Source: UBA3537 sp038106885 (GTDB lineage: Bacteria; Bacteroidota; Bacteroidia; Flavobacteriales; Flavobacteriaceae). Taken from it: 64,000 nucleotides of DNA. Location of the stretch: positions 1-64,000 of the forward strand of contig JAYNFX010000002.1 in the NCBI GenBank assembly GCA_038106885.1, written 5' to 3'. The notes beneath the pieces were generated by a model. It was not told where the DNA came from, did not search any database, and saw only the letters and a program-made list of their open reading frames with translations. Shown piece after piece: positions 8,159 through 16,833 of the stretch (position 1 is the stretch's first letter; every line of letters begins with the position of its first letter). Both the position numbers and the translations under genes were made by a program.

Positions 8159-8807
8159 TAACTTCTTCAACTGACTTCATTTCTTTTTCTTTTTTCACAA
8201 GATTTTGATCTTGATCATACAGTAAGATACCTTTATCAATGGAAACTTCAAAAACAGGGATATTAATTCCATTTTGAGGGATATATCCTGTTTCTAACTT
8301 AAAAATTTGATTCTTTTTCCCTACAGGAACATTCATCATTGTTTTATACCTTTCATCTGCTCCAAATAGTGAATCTATTACATTGACATATCCCAAAGTA
8401 TCAATAATAACTATATCTTTTGTAGTGTCAACACCATATCGTTTTGTTAAAAGTTTATCGATTATGGTTGAATCTCTTCTTTGTGTTATTGTAAATTTTT
8501 CGGTTTCAATAAATTTTACTAGTGAGTCCCAATTATTTTGAAAATTTCCTTTTACTGATCTATACGCTAGCTGAGAATCACGAATGTCTTTTAAATTTTC
8601 AATAACTATTTTATATCTTTTTTCTTTTTCCTGATTAAATTTAATTTCTCCATAGATAGACATAAATGTCATGTAAAAAAATATAGCTATAAAACTCCAA
8701 AGACCAATTAGAATTAAACCCTTATATTTTTTTGGATTGTATTTATCAACAAAAAAAACAATAGTTAGAGATAAAATAATGGCTAATATTATTAGAAAAA
8801 TTTGCAT
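8076..8807 (-). CDS. Membrane-anchored protein of unknown function (Bacteroidota)
   Basis: The 243 residues begin with two hydrophobic segments (about 1-20 and 30-52) followed by a short coiled region (EIKFNQEKEKRYKIV) and a soluble domain (about 75-215) with the phrase IRDSQLAYRSVKGNF, which resembles pseudopilin-like periplasmic proteins only weakly. First gene of an operon with DUF3822 and rsmD. I do not recognise a function. A promoter box lies at 8832-8839. Confidence 0.75.
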   Translation of the reverse strand: MQIFLIILAIILSLTIVFFVDKYNPKKYKGLILIGLWSFIAIFFYMTFMSIYGEIKFNQEKEKRYKIVIENLKDIRDSQLAYRSVKGNFQNNWDSLVKFIETEKFTITQRRDSTIIDKLLTKRYGVDTTKDIVIIDTLGYVNVIDSLFGADERYKTMMNVPVGKKNQIFKLETGYIPQNGINIPVFEVSIDKGILLYDQDQNLVKKEKEMKSVEEVNGPTLKVGSMEEVNTNGNWPKNYSSEQ

Positions 8808-8831
8808 GATTATAATTTAAAATAATGATAA

Positions 8832-8839
8832 CAAATCTA
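8832..8839 (-). promoter_or_regulatory. -7 promoter box for the 8807 operon
   Basis: CAAATCTA reads TAGATTTG on the minus strand (TAnnTTTG), 24 bases before the ATG at 8807. It is divergent from the box at 8886. Confidence 0.5.
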
Positions 8840-8885
8840 CAATTTTTTTTTGTTCAATAAAGTCTTAGCAACTAAAAATCATTCT

Positions 8886-8893
8886 TATATTTG
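8886..8893 (+). promoter_or_regulatory. -7 promoter box for the RecD-like helicase gene
   Basis: TATATTTG, an exact TAnnTTTG match, 27 bases before the ATG at 8921. Confidence 0.5.
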
Positions 8894-8920
8894 AAATTGT
8901 TACGTTATTGAATTTTTTAC

Positions 8921-10345
8921 ATGACCTCTTCAGAATTTTATAATTTATTAAAATCCGGTTTTCCTTTCTCACCAACATTAAAACAGGATATTGGTCTACA
9001 AAAACTATCTAGCTTTATTTTAGATAAATCAAAAAACAACATTTTTTTATTAAAAGGTTATGCAGGAACAGGAAAAACAACAATAATTGGTTCAATTGTA
9101 AAAAATCTATGGAAAATAAAAAAGAGTTCTGTTTTATTAGCTCCTACCGGAAGAGCTGCAAAAGTTATTAGTAATTACTCATCAAGTGAGGCTTACACAA
9201 TTCACAAGAAAATTTATGTTCCGCGAACAGAAAAAAATGGAAAAACTTCTTTTATCTTAGGATTAAATAAACACAAAAACACCGTTTTTATTGTTGATGA
9301 AGCTTCAATGATTTCTGATAAAACAAACCGGACTAGTTTATTTGGAACAGGATCCTTATTAGATGATTTAATTCAATATGTTTATTCAGGCTACAATTGT
9401 AAATTACTACTTATTGGAGATACTGCACAATTACCACCAGTAAATTTAAATCTAAGTCCAGCACTAAATGTTGATCTAATTGAACTAAACTTTAACAAAA
9501 ATGTTTATGAATTAGAATTAGATGAAGTAGTTAGGCAGAATGAAAATTCTGGAATATTATATAATGCTACTCTTTTACGAGAGTCAATTAATTTTAAATC
9601 CTATGATTCATTTGAGTTTAAGATAAACGATTTTATTGACATAGTTAGGTTAATCGATGGTCATGATATTTTAGATGCAATAAATGATTCGTATTCAACA
9701 CAAGGAAATGAACAAACTACTTTTATTGTTAGATCAAATAAAAGAGCAAATTTGTATAATCAGCAAATAAGATCTAGAGTTCTTTTTAATGATTTTGAAA
9801 TAACCGCAGGAGATTATATGATGATAGTCAAAAACAATTATTTTTGGTTAAAGCCCACTTCCGAGGCTAGTTTCCTAGCAAATGGTGATATAATAGAAAT
9901 TTTAGAAGTTTATAAGATTAAAGAACTTTATGATTTTAGATTTGCTGAAGTAAAAATACGTCTTGTTGATTATCCTAGGATGAAACCCATTGATATAGTT
10001 TTAATGCTTGATACAATATCACTCGAAAGCCCCTCATTATCCTATGAGGATTCAAATAGATTGTATCAACAAGTGTTAAAGGATTATGATAATGAGAAAT
10101 CTGGATATAAGAAGTTTTTAGCAGTTAAAAAGAATAAATATCTAAATGCATTACAGGTTAAATTTGCATACGCAATAACTTGTCATAAATCTCAAGGAGG
10201 ACAATGGAATAATGTTTTTGTTGAAAAGCCATATCTCCCAAATGGCATTGATTTAGATTATTTAAGATGGCTATACACAGCAATAACAAGAGCTAAAGAA
10301 AAACTCTTTTTAATAGGCTTCAATGACGATTCTTTTGAGGATTAG
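8921..10345 (+). CDS. RecD-like SF1 DNA helicase/ATPase
   Basis: ATP-dependent helicase of the RecD/Pif1-like SF1B group, commonly annotated in flavobacteria as exodeoxyribonuclease V or AAA ATPase. Walker A GYAGTGKTT is at 46-54, Walker B VDEASMI near 125, an LLIGDTAQLPPV motif follows, and the C-terminal CHKSQGGQW (near 420) and YTAITRAKEKL (near 452) are motifs V and VI. At 474 residues it lacks the long N-terminal region of RecD2 and the RecD context: no recB or recC is nearby, so a stand-alone repair helicase is likely. First gene of a possible operon with kdsB, 66 bases on. Confidence 0.88.
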   Translation: MTSSEFYNLLKSGFPFSPTLKQDIGLQKLSSFILDKSKNNIFLLKGYAGTGKTTIIGSIVKNLWKIKKSSVLLAPTGRAAKVISNYSSSEAYTIHKKIYVPRTEKNGKTSFILGLNKHKNTVFIVDEASMISDKTNRTSLFGTGSLLDDLIQYVYSGYNCKLLLIGDTAQLPPVNLNLSPALNVDLIELNFNKNVYELELDEVVRQNENSGILYNATLLRESINFKSYDSFEFKINDFIDIVRLIDGHDILDAINDSYSTQGNEQTTFIVRSNKRANLYNQQIRSRVLFNDFEITAGDYMMIVKNNYFWLKPTSEASFLANGDIIEILEVYKIKELYDFRFAEVKIRLVDYPRMKPIDIVLMLDTISLESPSLSYEDSNRLYQQVLKDYDNEKSGYKKFLAVKKNKYLNALQVKFAYAITCHKSQGGQWNNVFVEKPYLPNGIDLDYLRWLYTAITRAKEKLFLIGFNDDSFED

Positions 10346-10411
10346 ACTTATTAACTATTCTTTAATGAATTGAATGAATAAAAAATCATATTTTTAAAAA
10401 AAAAAGTTTAA

Positions 10412-11143
10412 ATGAAAGTCATTGCTATGATTCCGGCTCGATATGAAGCTAGTAGGTTTCCAGGTAAATTAATGCAAGATTTAGCAGGTAAGTCAGTTAT
10501 TTTAAGAACATATGAAGCTACAATTAATACTGGGCTTTTTGAAAAAGTTTTTGTAGTTACTGATAGTAGAATAATTTATGACGAAATAAGAAAAAATGAT
10601 GGTAATGTTTTAATGAGTAAGCTTGAGCATGAGTCTGGTAGTGATCGAATTGCTGAAGCTGTCCATGATATTGAATGTGATATTATCATAAATGTTCAAG
10701 GGGACGAGCCTTTTACCGAAAGTGAAAGTTTAAAACGGCTAATCGAAGTTTTTAATTTCGATAAAGCAAAACAAATTGACTTAGCATCATTAATGGTTAA
10801 AATTGATGATGAAAAAGAGATTAATAATTCAAATTGTGTTAAAGTTATTACTGACAAAGATAATTTCGCACTTTATTTCTCTAGAAGCGTAATTCCATTT
10901 AACCGTTCTTTTAATAAAAAATTAAACTATTACAAACACAAAGGTGTATATGCTTTTCGAAAAGCTACTCTATTAGAATTTACAAATTTACCCATTCTAA
11001 ATCTCGAAGAATCTGAAAAGATCGAATGTTTACGTTTCTTAGAGCATGGGAAGAAAATTAAGATGGTTGAGTCAAATGTCCAAGGGGTTGAAATTGATAC
11101 TCCATCTGATTTAGAAAAAGCAATAAGTTTATGGAAATCATAA
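10412..11143 (+). CDS. kdsB: 3-deoxy-manno-octulosonate cytidylyltransferase
   Basis: Cytosolic enzyme that activates Kdo with CTP to CMP-Kdo for LPS inner core synthesis. The 243 residues have the nucleotide-binding N-terminus MIPARYEASRFPGK, GSDRIAEA and INVQGDEPF, all diagnostic. The next gene encodes a KdnB-type dehydrogenase, so the true substrate may be 8-amino-Kdo, as for the Shewanella enzyme of the same context. Spacing to that gene is 28 bases. Confidence 0.94.
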   Translation: MKVIAMIPARYEASRFPGKLMQDLAGKSVILRTYEATINTGLFEKVFVVTDSRIIYDEIRKNDGNVLMSKLEHESGSDRIAEAVHDIECDIIINVQGDEPFTESESLKRLIEVFNFDKAKQIDLASLMVKIDDEKEINNSNCVKVITDKDNFALYFSRSVIPFNRSFNKKLNYYKHKGVYAFRKATLLEFTNLPILNLEESEKIECLRFLEHGKKIKMVESNVQGVEIDTPSDLEKAISLWKS

Positions 11144-11171
11144 GTATTAATATCTTCGAAATATTTATTAA

Positions 11172-12251
11172 ATGAATTTTAAAAATTTTCCATTAGTTTC
11201 TAAAGTTGTTTTTGGTAGAGGTAGCATAGCTCAGTTAAATGAAATTATATCTCCTAAGCGTAAAAATGAAAAATCTCCTTTCATTTATTTAATTGATGAC
11301 GTTTTTGAAAACAATAATAATATTATTTCTAACATATCTCTTTCTTATGATGACTATATTATTTTTATATCATCCAAAGATGAACCTAAAACTTCCCAAG
11401 TTGATAATTTAGTTGAAGACATAATATTAAAAACTAAATCTATACCCTCAGGGATCATTGGTATTGGAGGAGGTACTTTAATGGACTTAGCAAAAGCTGT
11501 GTCCCTAATGTTAACTAACAATGGGTCAAGTGATGAATACCAAGGATGGGATTTAATAAAAAATCCTGCGGTTTATCATGTTGGTATACCAACTATTTCT
11601 GGAACAGGGGCGGAGGTGTCTCGGACAACCGTACTTAATGGACCAAAAATGAAATTAGGTATAAATAGTGATTTTACTCCTTTTGATCAAGTAATACTTG
11701 ATCCTGAATTAACAACAGGTGTTAAAAAAGACCAATGGTTTTACACAGGAATGGATTGTTTTATTCATTGTGTTGAATCTTTAAATGGAAATTTTATAAA
11801 TACATTTAGTAAATCTTATGGTAAAATGGCTTATGGACTTTGCAAAGAAGTTTTTTTGGATGACATTAGTATTTCTGAGAGTCAAAATAAGTTAATGATG
11901 GCTTCTTGGCATGGTGGTATGAGTATTGCTTTTTCTCAAGTTGGTATTGTCCACGCTTTAAGTTATGGGTTATCATATGTTTTGGGTATTAAGCATGGTT
12001 TGGGTAATTGTATTGTTTTTAATCAACTAGATGACTTTTATAATGAAGATATTCAACTATTTCGTAAAATGATTAAAAAGCATAAAATTTTATTACCCAA
12101 AAACGTCTGTAAGAATGTTTCTGATAATGATCTTGATAAGATGATTGATATTTCATTTAATTTAGAACCTTTATGGGAAAACGCAGTTGGTGTTAATTGG
12201 AAGAGCGAAATATCAAGAACTTATATCAAATCTTTATTTAAAAAAATGTAA
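11172..12251 (+). CDS. kdnB: Iron-containing alcohol dehydrogenase, KdnB type
   Basis: Fe-ADH family oxidoreductase of 359 residues. The NAD-binding loop GIGGGTLMDLAKA and the four metal ligands are visible: Asp195, His199, His261 and His275, spaced nearly as in E. coli FucO. The position directly after kdsB points to KdnB, which oxidises C8 of Kdo before the aminotransferase KdnA makes 8-amino-Kdo. That role is inferred from context; KdnA is not in the window. The stop overlaps the next ATG by one base (ATGTAATG), so the following acyltransferase is translationally coupled. Confidence 0.8.
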   Translation: MNFKNFPLVSKVVFGRGSIAQLNEIISPKRKNEKSPFIYLIDDVFENNNNIISNISLSYDDYIIFISSKDEPKTSQVDNLVEDIILKTKSIPSGIIGIGGGTLMDLAKAVSLMLTNNGSSDEYQGWDLIKNPAVYHVGIPTISGTGAEVSRTTVLNGPKMKLGINSDFTPFDQVILDPELTTGVKKDQWFYTGMDCFIHCVESLNGNFINTFSKSYGKMAYGLCKEVFLDDISISESQNKLMMASWHGGMSIAFSQVGIVHALSYGLSYVLGIKHGLGNCIVFNQLDDFYNEDIQLFRKMIKKHKILLPKNVCKNVSDNDLDKMIDISFNLEPLWENAVGVNWKSEISRTYIKSLFKKM

Positions 12252-12796
12252 TGTTTAGAGTGATTTCAAAATTCATTTATTTCAAGTTATTAGGCTGGAA
12301 AATTAGTGGTTTCAAAGATTTTAACAGTGTTAAGAAGGCTGTGATTATTGCCGTTCCACACACCAGTTGGCATGATTTTTATATCGGTGTTTTACTTCGC
12401 TCAGTTATTAATATCAAAGCAAATTTTATCGGTAAAAAATCATTATTTAACCCCTTAACTGGCTGGATGTTTAAAGCTCTAGGCGGATACCCTGTAATTC
12501 GAAAAAATAATGAAAAACAAGTCGATGCTATTGCTAGACTTTTCAAAGATAAAGATGAATTTAGGATAGCCATTGCTCCCGAAGGCACACGAAAAAAAGT
12601 TGAAAAATGGAAAACTGGATTCTATTACATAGCAAAAAAAGCCAATGTTCCAATTGTTATGTTTACACTTGATTTTGCTAACAAGGAAAATAAATTTTCA
12701 GAACCATTTTATCCTACTGACGATACTGATTCAGATTTTAAGTTTATGACATCGTTTTTTGAAGGTGTAAATGGAAAAGTACCATCCTATTCCTAA
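12251..12796 (+). CDS. 1-acyl-glycerol-3-phosphate acyltransferase family protein
   Basis: PlsC-like membrane-associated acyltransferase. The family HxxxxD catalytic motif is present as HTSWHD near residue 37, and the acceptor-site block APEGTRKKVEKWKTGF follows near residue 113. At 181 residues it is shorter than typical PlsC (about 240) but normal for the short Bacteroidota form. The substrate may be lysophosphatidate or a lipid A related acceptor; coupling to kdnB and kdsB makes an envelope role likely. Its stop overlaps the yebC stop on the other strand by 4 bases. Confidence 0.87.
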   Translation: MFRVISKFIYFKLLGWKISGFKDFNSVKKAVIIAVPHTSWHDFYIGVLLRSVINIKANFIGKKSLFNPLTGWMFKALGGYPVIRKNNEKQVDAIARLFKDKDEFRIAIAPEGTRKKVEKWKTGFYYIAKKANVPIVMFTLDFANKENKFSEPFYPTDDTDSDFKFMTSFFEGVNGKVPSYS

Positions 12797-13506
12797 CTTT
12801 CTTTCATGGAGTGATATACGTTTTGGACATCATCATCTTCTTCAATCTTTTCCAGAAGTTTTTCAACTTCGGCTATTTGCTCCTCATTTAATTCTTTTGT
12901 TGTGTGAGGAATTCTCTCAAAACCTGAAGATAGTATTTCAATATTTCTTGATTCTAATTCCGATTGTATTGATCCAAAACAATCAAAAGGTGCATAAATT
13001 AGTATTCCATCATCATCAGAAAAAACTTCTTCTGCTCCATGATCTATAAATTCTAATTCTATTTCCTCAGGATCTAATTCATCACCATTAATTCTAAAAT
13101 TACAAGTATGATCAAACATAAAAGCTACAGATCCTGATGTACCAAGACTACCTCCACATTTATTGAAATAGCTCCTAATATTTGCAACTGTTCTTGTGTT
13201 ATTATCTGTTGCTGTTTCAACAATCACTGCAATTCCATAGGGTGCATAACCTTCAAAAAGAACCTCTTTGTAATCTCCTTGATTTTTATCGCTGGCTCTT
13301 TTAATTGCTCTCTCAATATTGTCTTTAGGCATATTGACAGCTTTAGCATTTTGTATTACAGCTCTCAATTTAGAATTGTTTTCTGCATCTGGTCCTCCTT
13401 CTTTTACAGCCATTACAATGTCTTTACCAATTCTAGTGAATGCTTTACTCATTGCTGCCCACCGTTTCATTTTCCTGGCCTTTCTAAACTCAAATGCTCT
13501 TCCCAT
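12793..13506 (-). CDS. yebC: YebC/PmpR family translation or transcription factor
   Basis: The 237 residues match the TACO1/YebC family: GRAFEFRKARKMKRW at the start, DNIERAIKRAS, YEGYAPYG-like block FEGYAPYGIAVIVE and the acidic C-terminal half. Members have been described as DNA-binding regulators and, for mitochondrial and some bacterial forms, as factors helping ribosomes on difficult sequences. It is monocistronic with its own promoter box (13552-13559) and ends in a 4-base overlap with the acyltransferase gene. Confidence 0.94.
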   Translation of the reverse strand: MGRAFEFRKARKMKRWAAMSKAFTRIGKDIVMAVKEGGPDAENNSKLRAVIQNAKAVNMPKDNIERAIKRASDKNQGDYKEVLFEGYAPYGIAVIVETATDNNTRTVANIRSYFNKCGGSLGTSGSVAFMFDHTCNFRINGDELDPEEIELEFIDHGAEEVFSDDDGILIYAPFDCFGSIQSELESRNIEILSSGFERIPHTTKELNEEQIAEVEKLLEKIEEDDDVQNVYHSMKES

Positions 13507-13551
13507 TGTAATAATTTGATGCTTTAAAAATATTAATTTCGTTTATAATCA

Positions 13552-13559
13552 CAAATATA
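13552..13559 (-). promoter_or_regulatory. -7 promoter box for yebC
   Basis: CAAATATA reads TATATTTG on the minus strand, an exact TAnnTTTG, about 45 bases before the ATG at 13506. Confidence 0.5.
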
Positions 13560-13563
13560 TAGA

Positions 13564-14397
13564 TTACTTAATTGTGAGATGTTCTTTTAAAACATCATTG
13601 CTTTCAAATTGTAAATACTTTGGAAGTTTATTGTATTTTGATAATACTGCCAAATATCTTTCATTATTAGTAGTGTAAACAAATTTATACTTAGGGTTAT
13701 TAATGTCTAAATATTTAAGTAAGTCTTTAATGAAATAATCGTGATGAACAAGATCATAACTACCACAATGGTAAATTCCATACTTATTTCTGTTAATTAT
13801 AAAATGTAATTGTCGATTTAATCTTTCTGCAGAACATACATTCATTACTAAATTTGGAAATAATTCTATGGGTTCATTTGTTTTTACAAGCTCTTTTATT
13901 TCTATTATTCGATTGGATTTATTTCCAAATACCATTGGAAGTCGAATTATAACCCACTGATTTATTGGCAGTTTTTGAATTATATGTTCTATTTTAATTT
14001 TTAACAAACCGTAGATGCTGTGACTTAGCCTTGTGTCTTTTTCGTAACTAGGATATTTACTGTAAGCATCAAATACATTAGCTGAAGACAAAAAAATGAT
14101 TTTCACATTATTATTAATTTTTAAATACTGTGTAATATGTCTGTGTAGTATTATTTGAGTATCGAACGAACCTCTTATGGTAGAGATTATTAATGAAGGA
14201 TTAATTTTATCTAAGATTTCAAATACATCATCTTCTTCATGATTAAATTCAAAGAATTTTTTATTGTTTAAAAACTTTTTTGTGGGGATTCTATATGTCC
14301 CAAAAGTATTAAAATACTGTGATAATTCTTTATAAATTGAATGTCCCAAAAAACCACTTGCACCTAATATTAGAATACGAGTTTTTTTATCTTTCAT
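13564..14397 (-). CDS. RmlD-like NAD(P)-dependent sugar-nucleotide reductase/epimerase
   Basis: Extended short-chain dehydrogenase of 277 residues. The Rossmann loop GASGFLGHSIY is near residue 14, a serine-rich strand (FLSSANVF) precedes the YGLLK catalytic YxxxK, and the sequence then runs IIRLPMVFGNKSNR as in dTDP-4-dehydrorhamnose reductases. No other nucleotide-sugar gene is adjacent, so the substrate is unknown. It follows gcvT by 6 bases and is probably co-transcribed with it. Confidence 0.8.
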   Translation of the reverse strand: MKDKKTRILILGASGFLGHSIYKELSQYFNTFGTYRIPTKKFLNNKKFFEFNHEEDDVFEILDKINPSLIISTIRGSFDTQIILHRHITQYLKINNNVKIIFLSSANVFDAYSKYPSYEKDTRLSHSIYGLLKIKIEHIIQKLPINQWVIIRLPMVFGNKSNRIIEIKELVKTNEPIELFPNLVMNVCSAERLNRQLHFIINRNKYGIYHCGSYDLVHHDYFIKDLLKYLDINNPKYKFVYTTNNERYLAVLSKYNKLPKYLQFESNDVLKEHLTIK

Positions 14398-14403
14398 TTA
14401 TTT

Positions 14404-15486
14404 TTATAGATTTACAAATGGAGTTTTTACAATAACAGCTGGAATAATATTTTTTCTAATTTTTATCCATAAAGTTGATCCAATTGAGCATTTTTCTGAA
14501 ATAACATATCCCATGCCTATACCTTTCTTAAGAGTAGGGGACATAGTCCCTGATGTGACTACTCCAATAGTATTATTTTCATCGTCTACTAGTTCATATC
14601 CTTTTCTAGGAATTCCACGCTCCAACAATTCAAATCCAACTAGTTTTTTTTCTGTTCCAATTGTTTTTTGTTGTTTTAAATCTTCTGAGTTTGTAAATTC
14701 TTTTGAAAACTTGGTTATCCAACTTAATCCAGCTTCAATTGGTGAAGTATTATCATCTATGTCATTACCGTACAAGCAATACCCCATTTCCAATCTTAAT
14801 GTATCTCTAGAAGCTAGACCAGCAGGCTTTATATTATATTTCTTTCCAGCGTTAAACACTTTATTCCATATTTCAATAGCTTGGTTGTTTTTACAATAAA
14901 TTTCAAACCCTCCACTTCCTGTATATCCTGTTGCAGAAATAATAATATCTTTCATTCCTGCAAATTCACCAACTTTAAAGTTGTAATATTTAATTGATTT
15001 TAAATCAATTTTAGTTAAGCACTGCATTGATTCTATTGCTTTTGGTCCTTGTATAGCTAATAAAGAATAATTATCACTTACATCTGATACTTTAGCTCCA
15101 AACTTATTGTTTGTACAAATCCAATTAAAATCTTTTTCAATATTACTGGCATTTACAACTAAAAGATAAGTATGCTCATTTAACCTGTATATAATTAAAT
15201 CATCTACAATACCTCCTTTATTATTCGTCATACAACTATATTGTGCTTGTCCAATAGAAAGTTTAGATGCATCATTAGTACATAAGCTTTGAATAAGTTC
15301 TAAGGATTTAAATCCTTCTATAATAAATTCCCCCATATGTGAAACATCAAATACACCGACTGAGGTTCTTACAGCATTGTGTTCAGTGTTAACACCATCA
15401 TATTGAACCGGCATATGGTATCCTGCAAATGGGACCATTTTAGCGCCTAATGAATTATGTAATTCGAAAAGTGCAGTTTTTTTCAT
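14404..15486 (-). CDS. gcvT: Aminomethyltransferase, glycine cleavage T protein
   Basis: T protein of the glycine cleavage system; it transfers the methylene group from aminomethylated H protein to tetrahydrofolate and releases ammonia. The 360 residues include VGVFDVSHMGEF, the folate-site SATGYTGSGGFEIY and ASRDTLRLEMGYCLYG, and end in a normal C-terminal barrel. GcvH and GcvP are not in the window. With glyA it balances glycine, serine and one-carbon units. It has its own promoter box at 15505-15512, so it is not simply the tail of the thr operon. Confidence 0.95.
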   Translation of the reverse strand: MKKTALFELHNSLGAKMVPFAGYHMPVQYDGVNTEHNAVRTSVGVFDVSHMGEFIIEGFKSLELIQSLCTNDASKLSIGQAQYSCMTNNKGGIVDDLIIYRLNEHTYLLVVNASNIEKDFNWICTNNKFGAKVSDVSDNYSLLAIQGPKAIESMQCLTKIDLKSIKYYNFKVGEFAGMKDIIISATGYTGSGGFEIYCKNNQAIEIWNKVFNAGKKYNIKPAGLASRDTLRLEMGYCLYGNDIDDNTSPIEAGLSWITKFSKEFTNSEDLKQQKTIGTEKKLVGFELLERGIPRKGYELVDDENNTIGVVTSGTMSPTLKKGIGMGYVISEKCSIGSTLWIKIRKNIIPAVIVKTPFVNL

Positions 15487-15504
15487 TGAAATACTTTTAG
15501 ATTA

Positions 15505-15512
15505 CAAATTTA
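15505..15512 (-). promoter_or_regulatory. -7 promoter box for gcvT
   Basis: CAAATTTA reads TAAATTTG on the minus strand, 18 bases before the gcvT ATG, inside the 50-base gap after thrC. Confidence 0.45.
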
Positions 15513-15536
15513 ATTAAATTTAGGATCTAAAAATTT

Positions 15537-16832
15537 TTAGAGAATCATTAAATTTTCCTTAAAGTCATTATAATTTTCAATTGGAAAAGCAACTTTATTT
15601 TTTTTAATAATTGATTTAATTTGAATTGGAAGTTCAATTTTCTTTTTGATCAGAGGCTCTACAGTGTCCAAAAATTTTGTATGATGCGCAGTTTCTAAAA
15701 AAACTGTATGAACTGACGAATTAGTTTTTAAATACTCTTTACAGCCTAGATATCCAATTGCAGCATGGGGATCCATTATATAACCAGTATTTTTGTATAC
15801 ATCATTAATAGCATTTTTTGTTTGATTATCTGAAAAACTGTATCCACATAAATTAGACTTAATTTTATTATAATCATTATCGTATATCTCCATTATTCTA
15901 GTGAAATTACTCGGGTTGCCTACATCCATAGCGTTACTTATTGTTTGGATTGTAGGTTTAGGGTTATAAGAATTAGAATTTAGATACCTAATCACAACAT
16001 CATTAGCATTGTTTGAAGCTATGAATTTTTTGAAGGGAAAACCCAACTGTTGAGCTATCATTCCAGCACATATATTTCCAAAATTACCGCTCGGGACAGA
16101 AAATACAATTTGTTTATTAATTTGCTTAAGTTTTTTGTAAGCAAACATAAAATAAAACATCTGGGGTAGCCATCGAGCAATGTTTATAGAGTTAGCAGAT
16201 GTTAGTTCTTTAGTTGAAGATATTTCATTATCCAAAAATGCTCTTTTAACCATGTCTTGACAATCATCAAATGTGCCATTCACCTCAAATGCGGTAATAT
16301 TTTTACCAAGTGTTGTAAGCTGTTTTTCTTGAACTTGGCTGACCTTTCCCTTAGGATATAATATTACTACTTTAATTCCCTCAACTCCATAGAAACCATT
16401 TGCAACAGCACCACCTGTATCACCTGATGTCGCAACTAGAACCGTAATTTCATTTTTTTTATTTTTATTGAAATGTCTAAGACATCTAGCCATAAATCTA
16501 GCTCCAACATCTTTGAATGCCATCGTTGGTCCATGAAATAACTCAAGTGTTGATATTGAATTTTCAATACGCTTTAAAGGGAAGTCAAAATTAATTGTCT
16601 CTTCAATTATAGATTTTAGTTCATACTTTGGGATTTCTGATCCAACAAATTGCTCTATCCCGCGATAGGCTATTTCTAAATTCGAAAGACTTTCAATTTC
16701 ATTAAAAAATGAATTACTTAGTTTATTTATAGTTTTGGGATAATATAACCCTCTATCTGGTGCTAATCCTTTTCTAACAGCATTTTCGAAATTTGATTCT
16801 GGACAACTGCGATTTAAACTATAATATTTCAT
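15537..16832 (-). CDS. thrC: Threonine synthase
   Basis: PLP enzyme converting O-phosphohomoserine to threonine. The 431 residues match the ThrC class with a long N-terminal domain (MKYYSLNRSCPESNFENAVRKGL). The PLP lysine lies in GPTMAFKDVGARF and the phosphate-binding loop in ATSGDTGGAV. It begins one base after the thrB stop and is the last gene of thrABC. Confidence 0.95.
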   Translation of the reverse strand: MKYYSLNRSCPESNFENAVRKGLAPDRGLYYPKTINKLSNSFFNEIESLSNLEIAYRGIEQFVGSEIPKYELKSIIEETINFDFPLKRIENSISTLELFHGPTMAFKDVGARFMARCLRHFNKNKKNEITVLVATSGDTGGAVANGFYGVEGIKVVILYPKGKVSQVQEKQLTTLGKNITAFEVNGTFDDCQDMVKRAFLDNEISSTKELTSANSINIARWLPQMFYFMFAYKKLKQINKQIVFSVPSGNFGNICAGMIAQQLGFPFKKFIASNNANDVVIRYLNSNSYNPKPTIQTISNAMDVGNPSNFTRIMEIYDNDYNKIKSNLCGYSFSDNQTKNAINDVYKNTGYIMDPHAAIGYLGCKEYLKTNSSVHTVFLETAHHTKFLDTVEPLIKKKIELPIQIKSIIKKNKVAFPIENYNDFKENLMIL

Positions 16833-16833
16833 T

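Noticed and set aside
15527..15540. Palindrome CTAAAAATTTTTAG over the thrC stop
   Set aside because: Fourteen bases of A and T are expected by chance here; no repeat elsewhere and no T tract to make a terminator.
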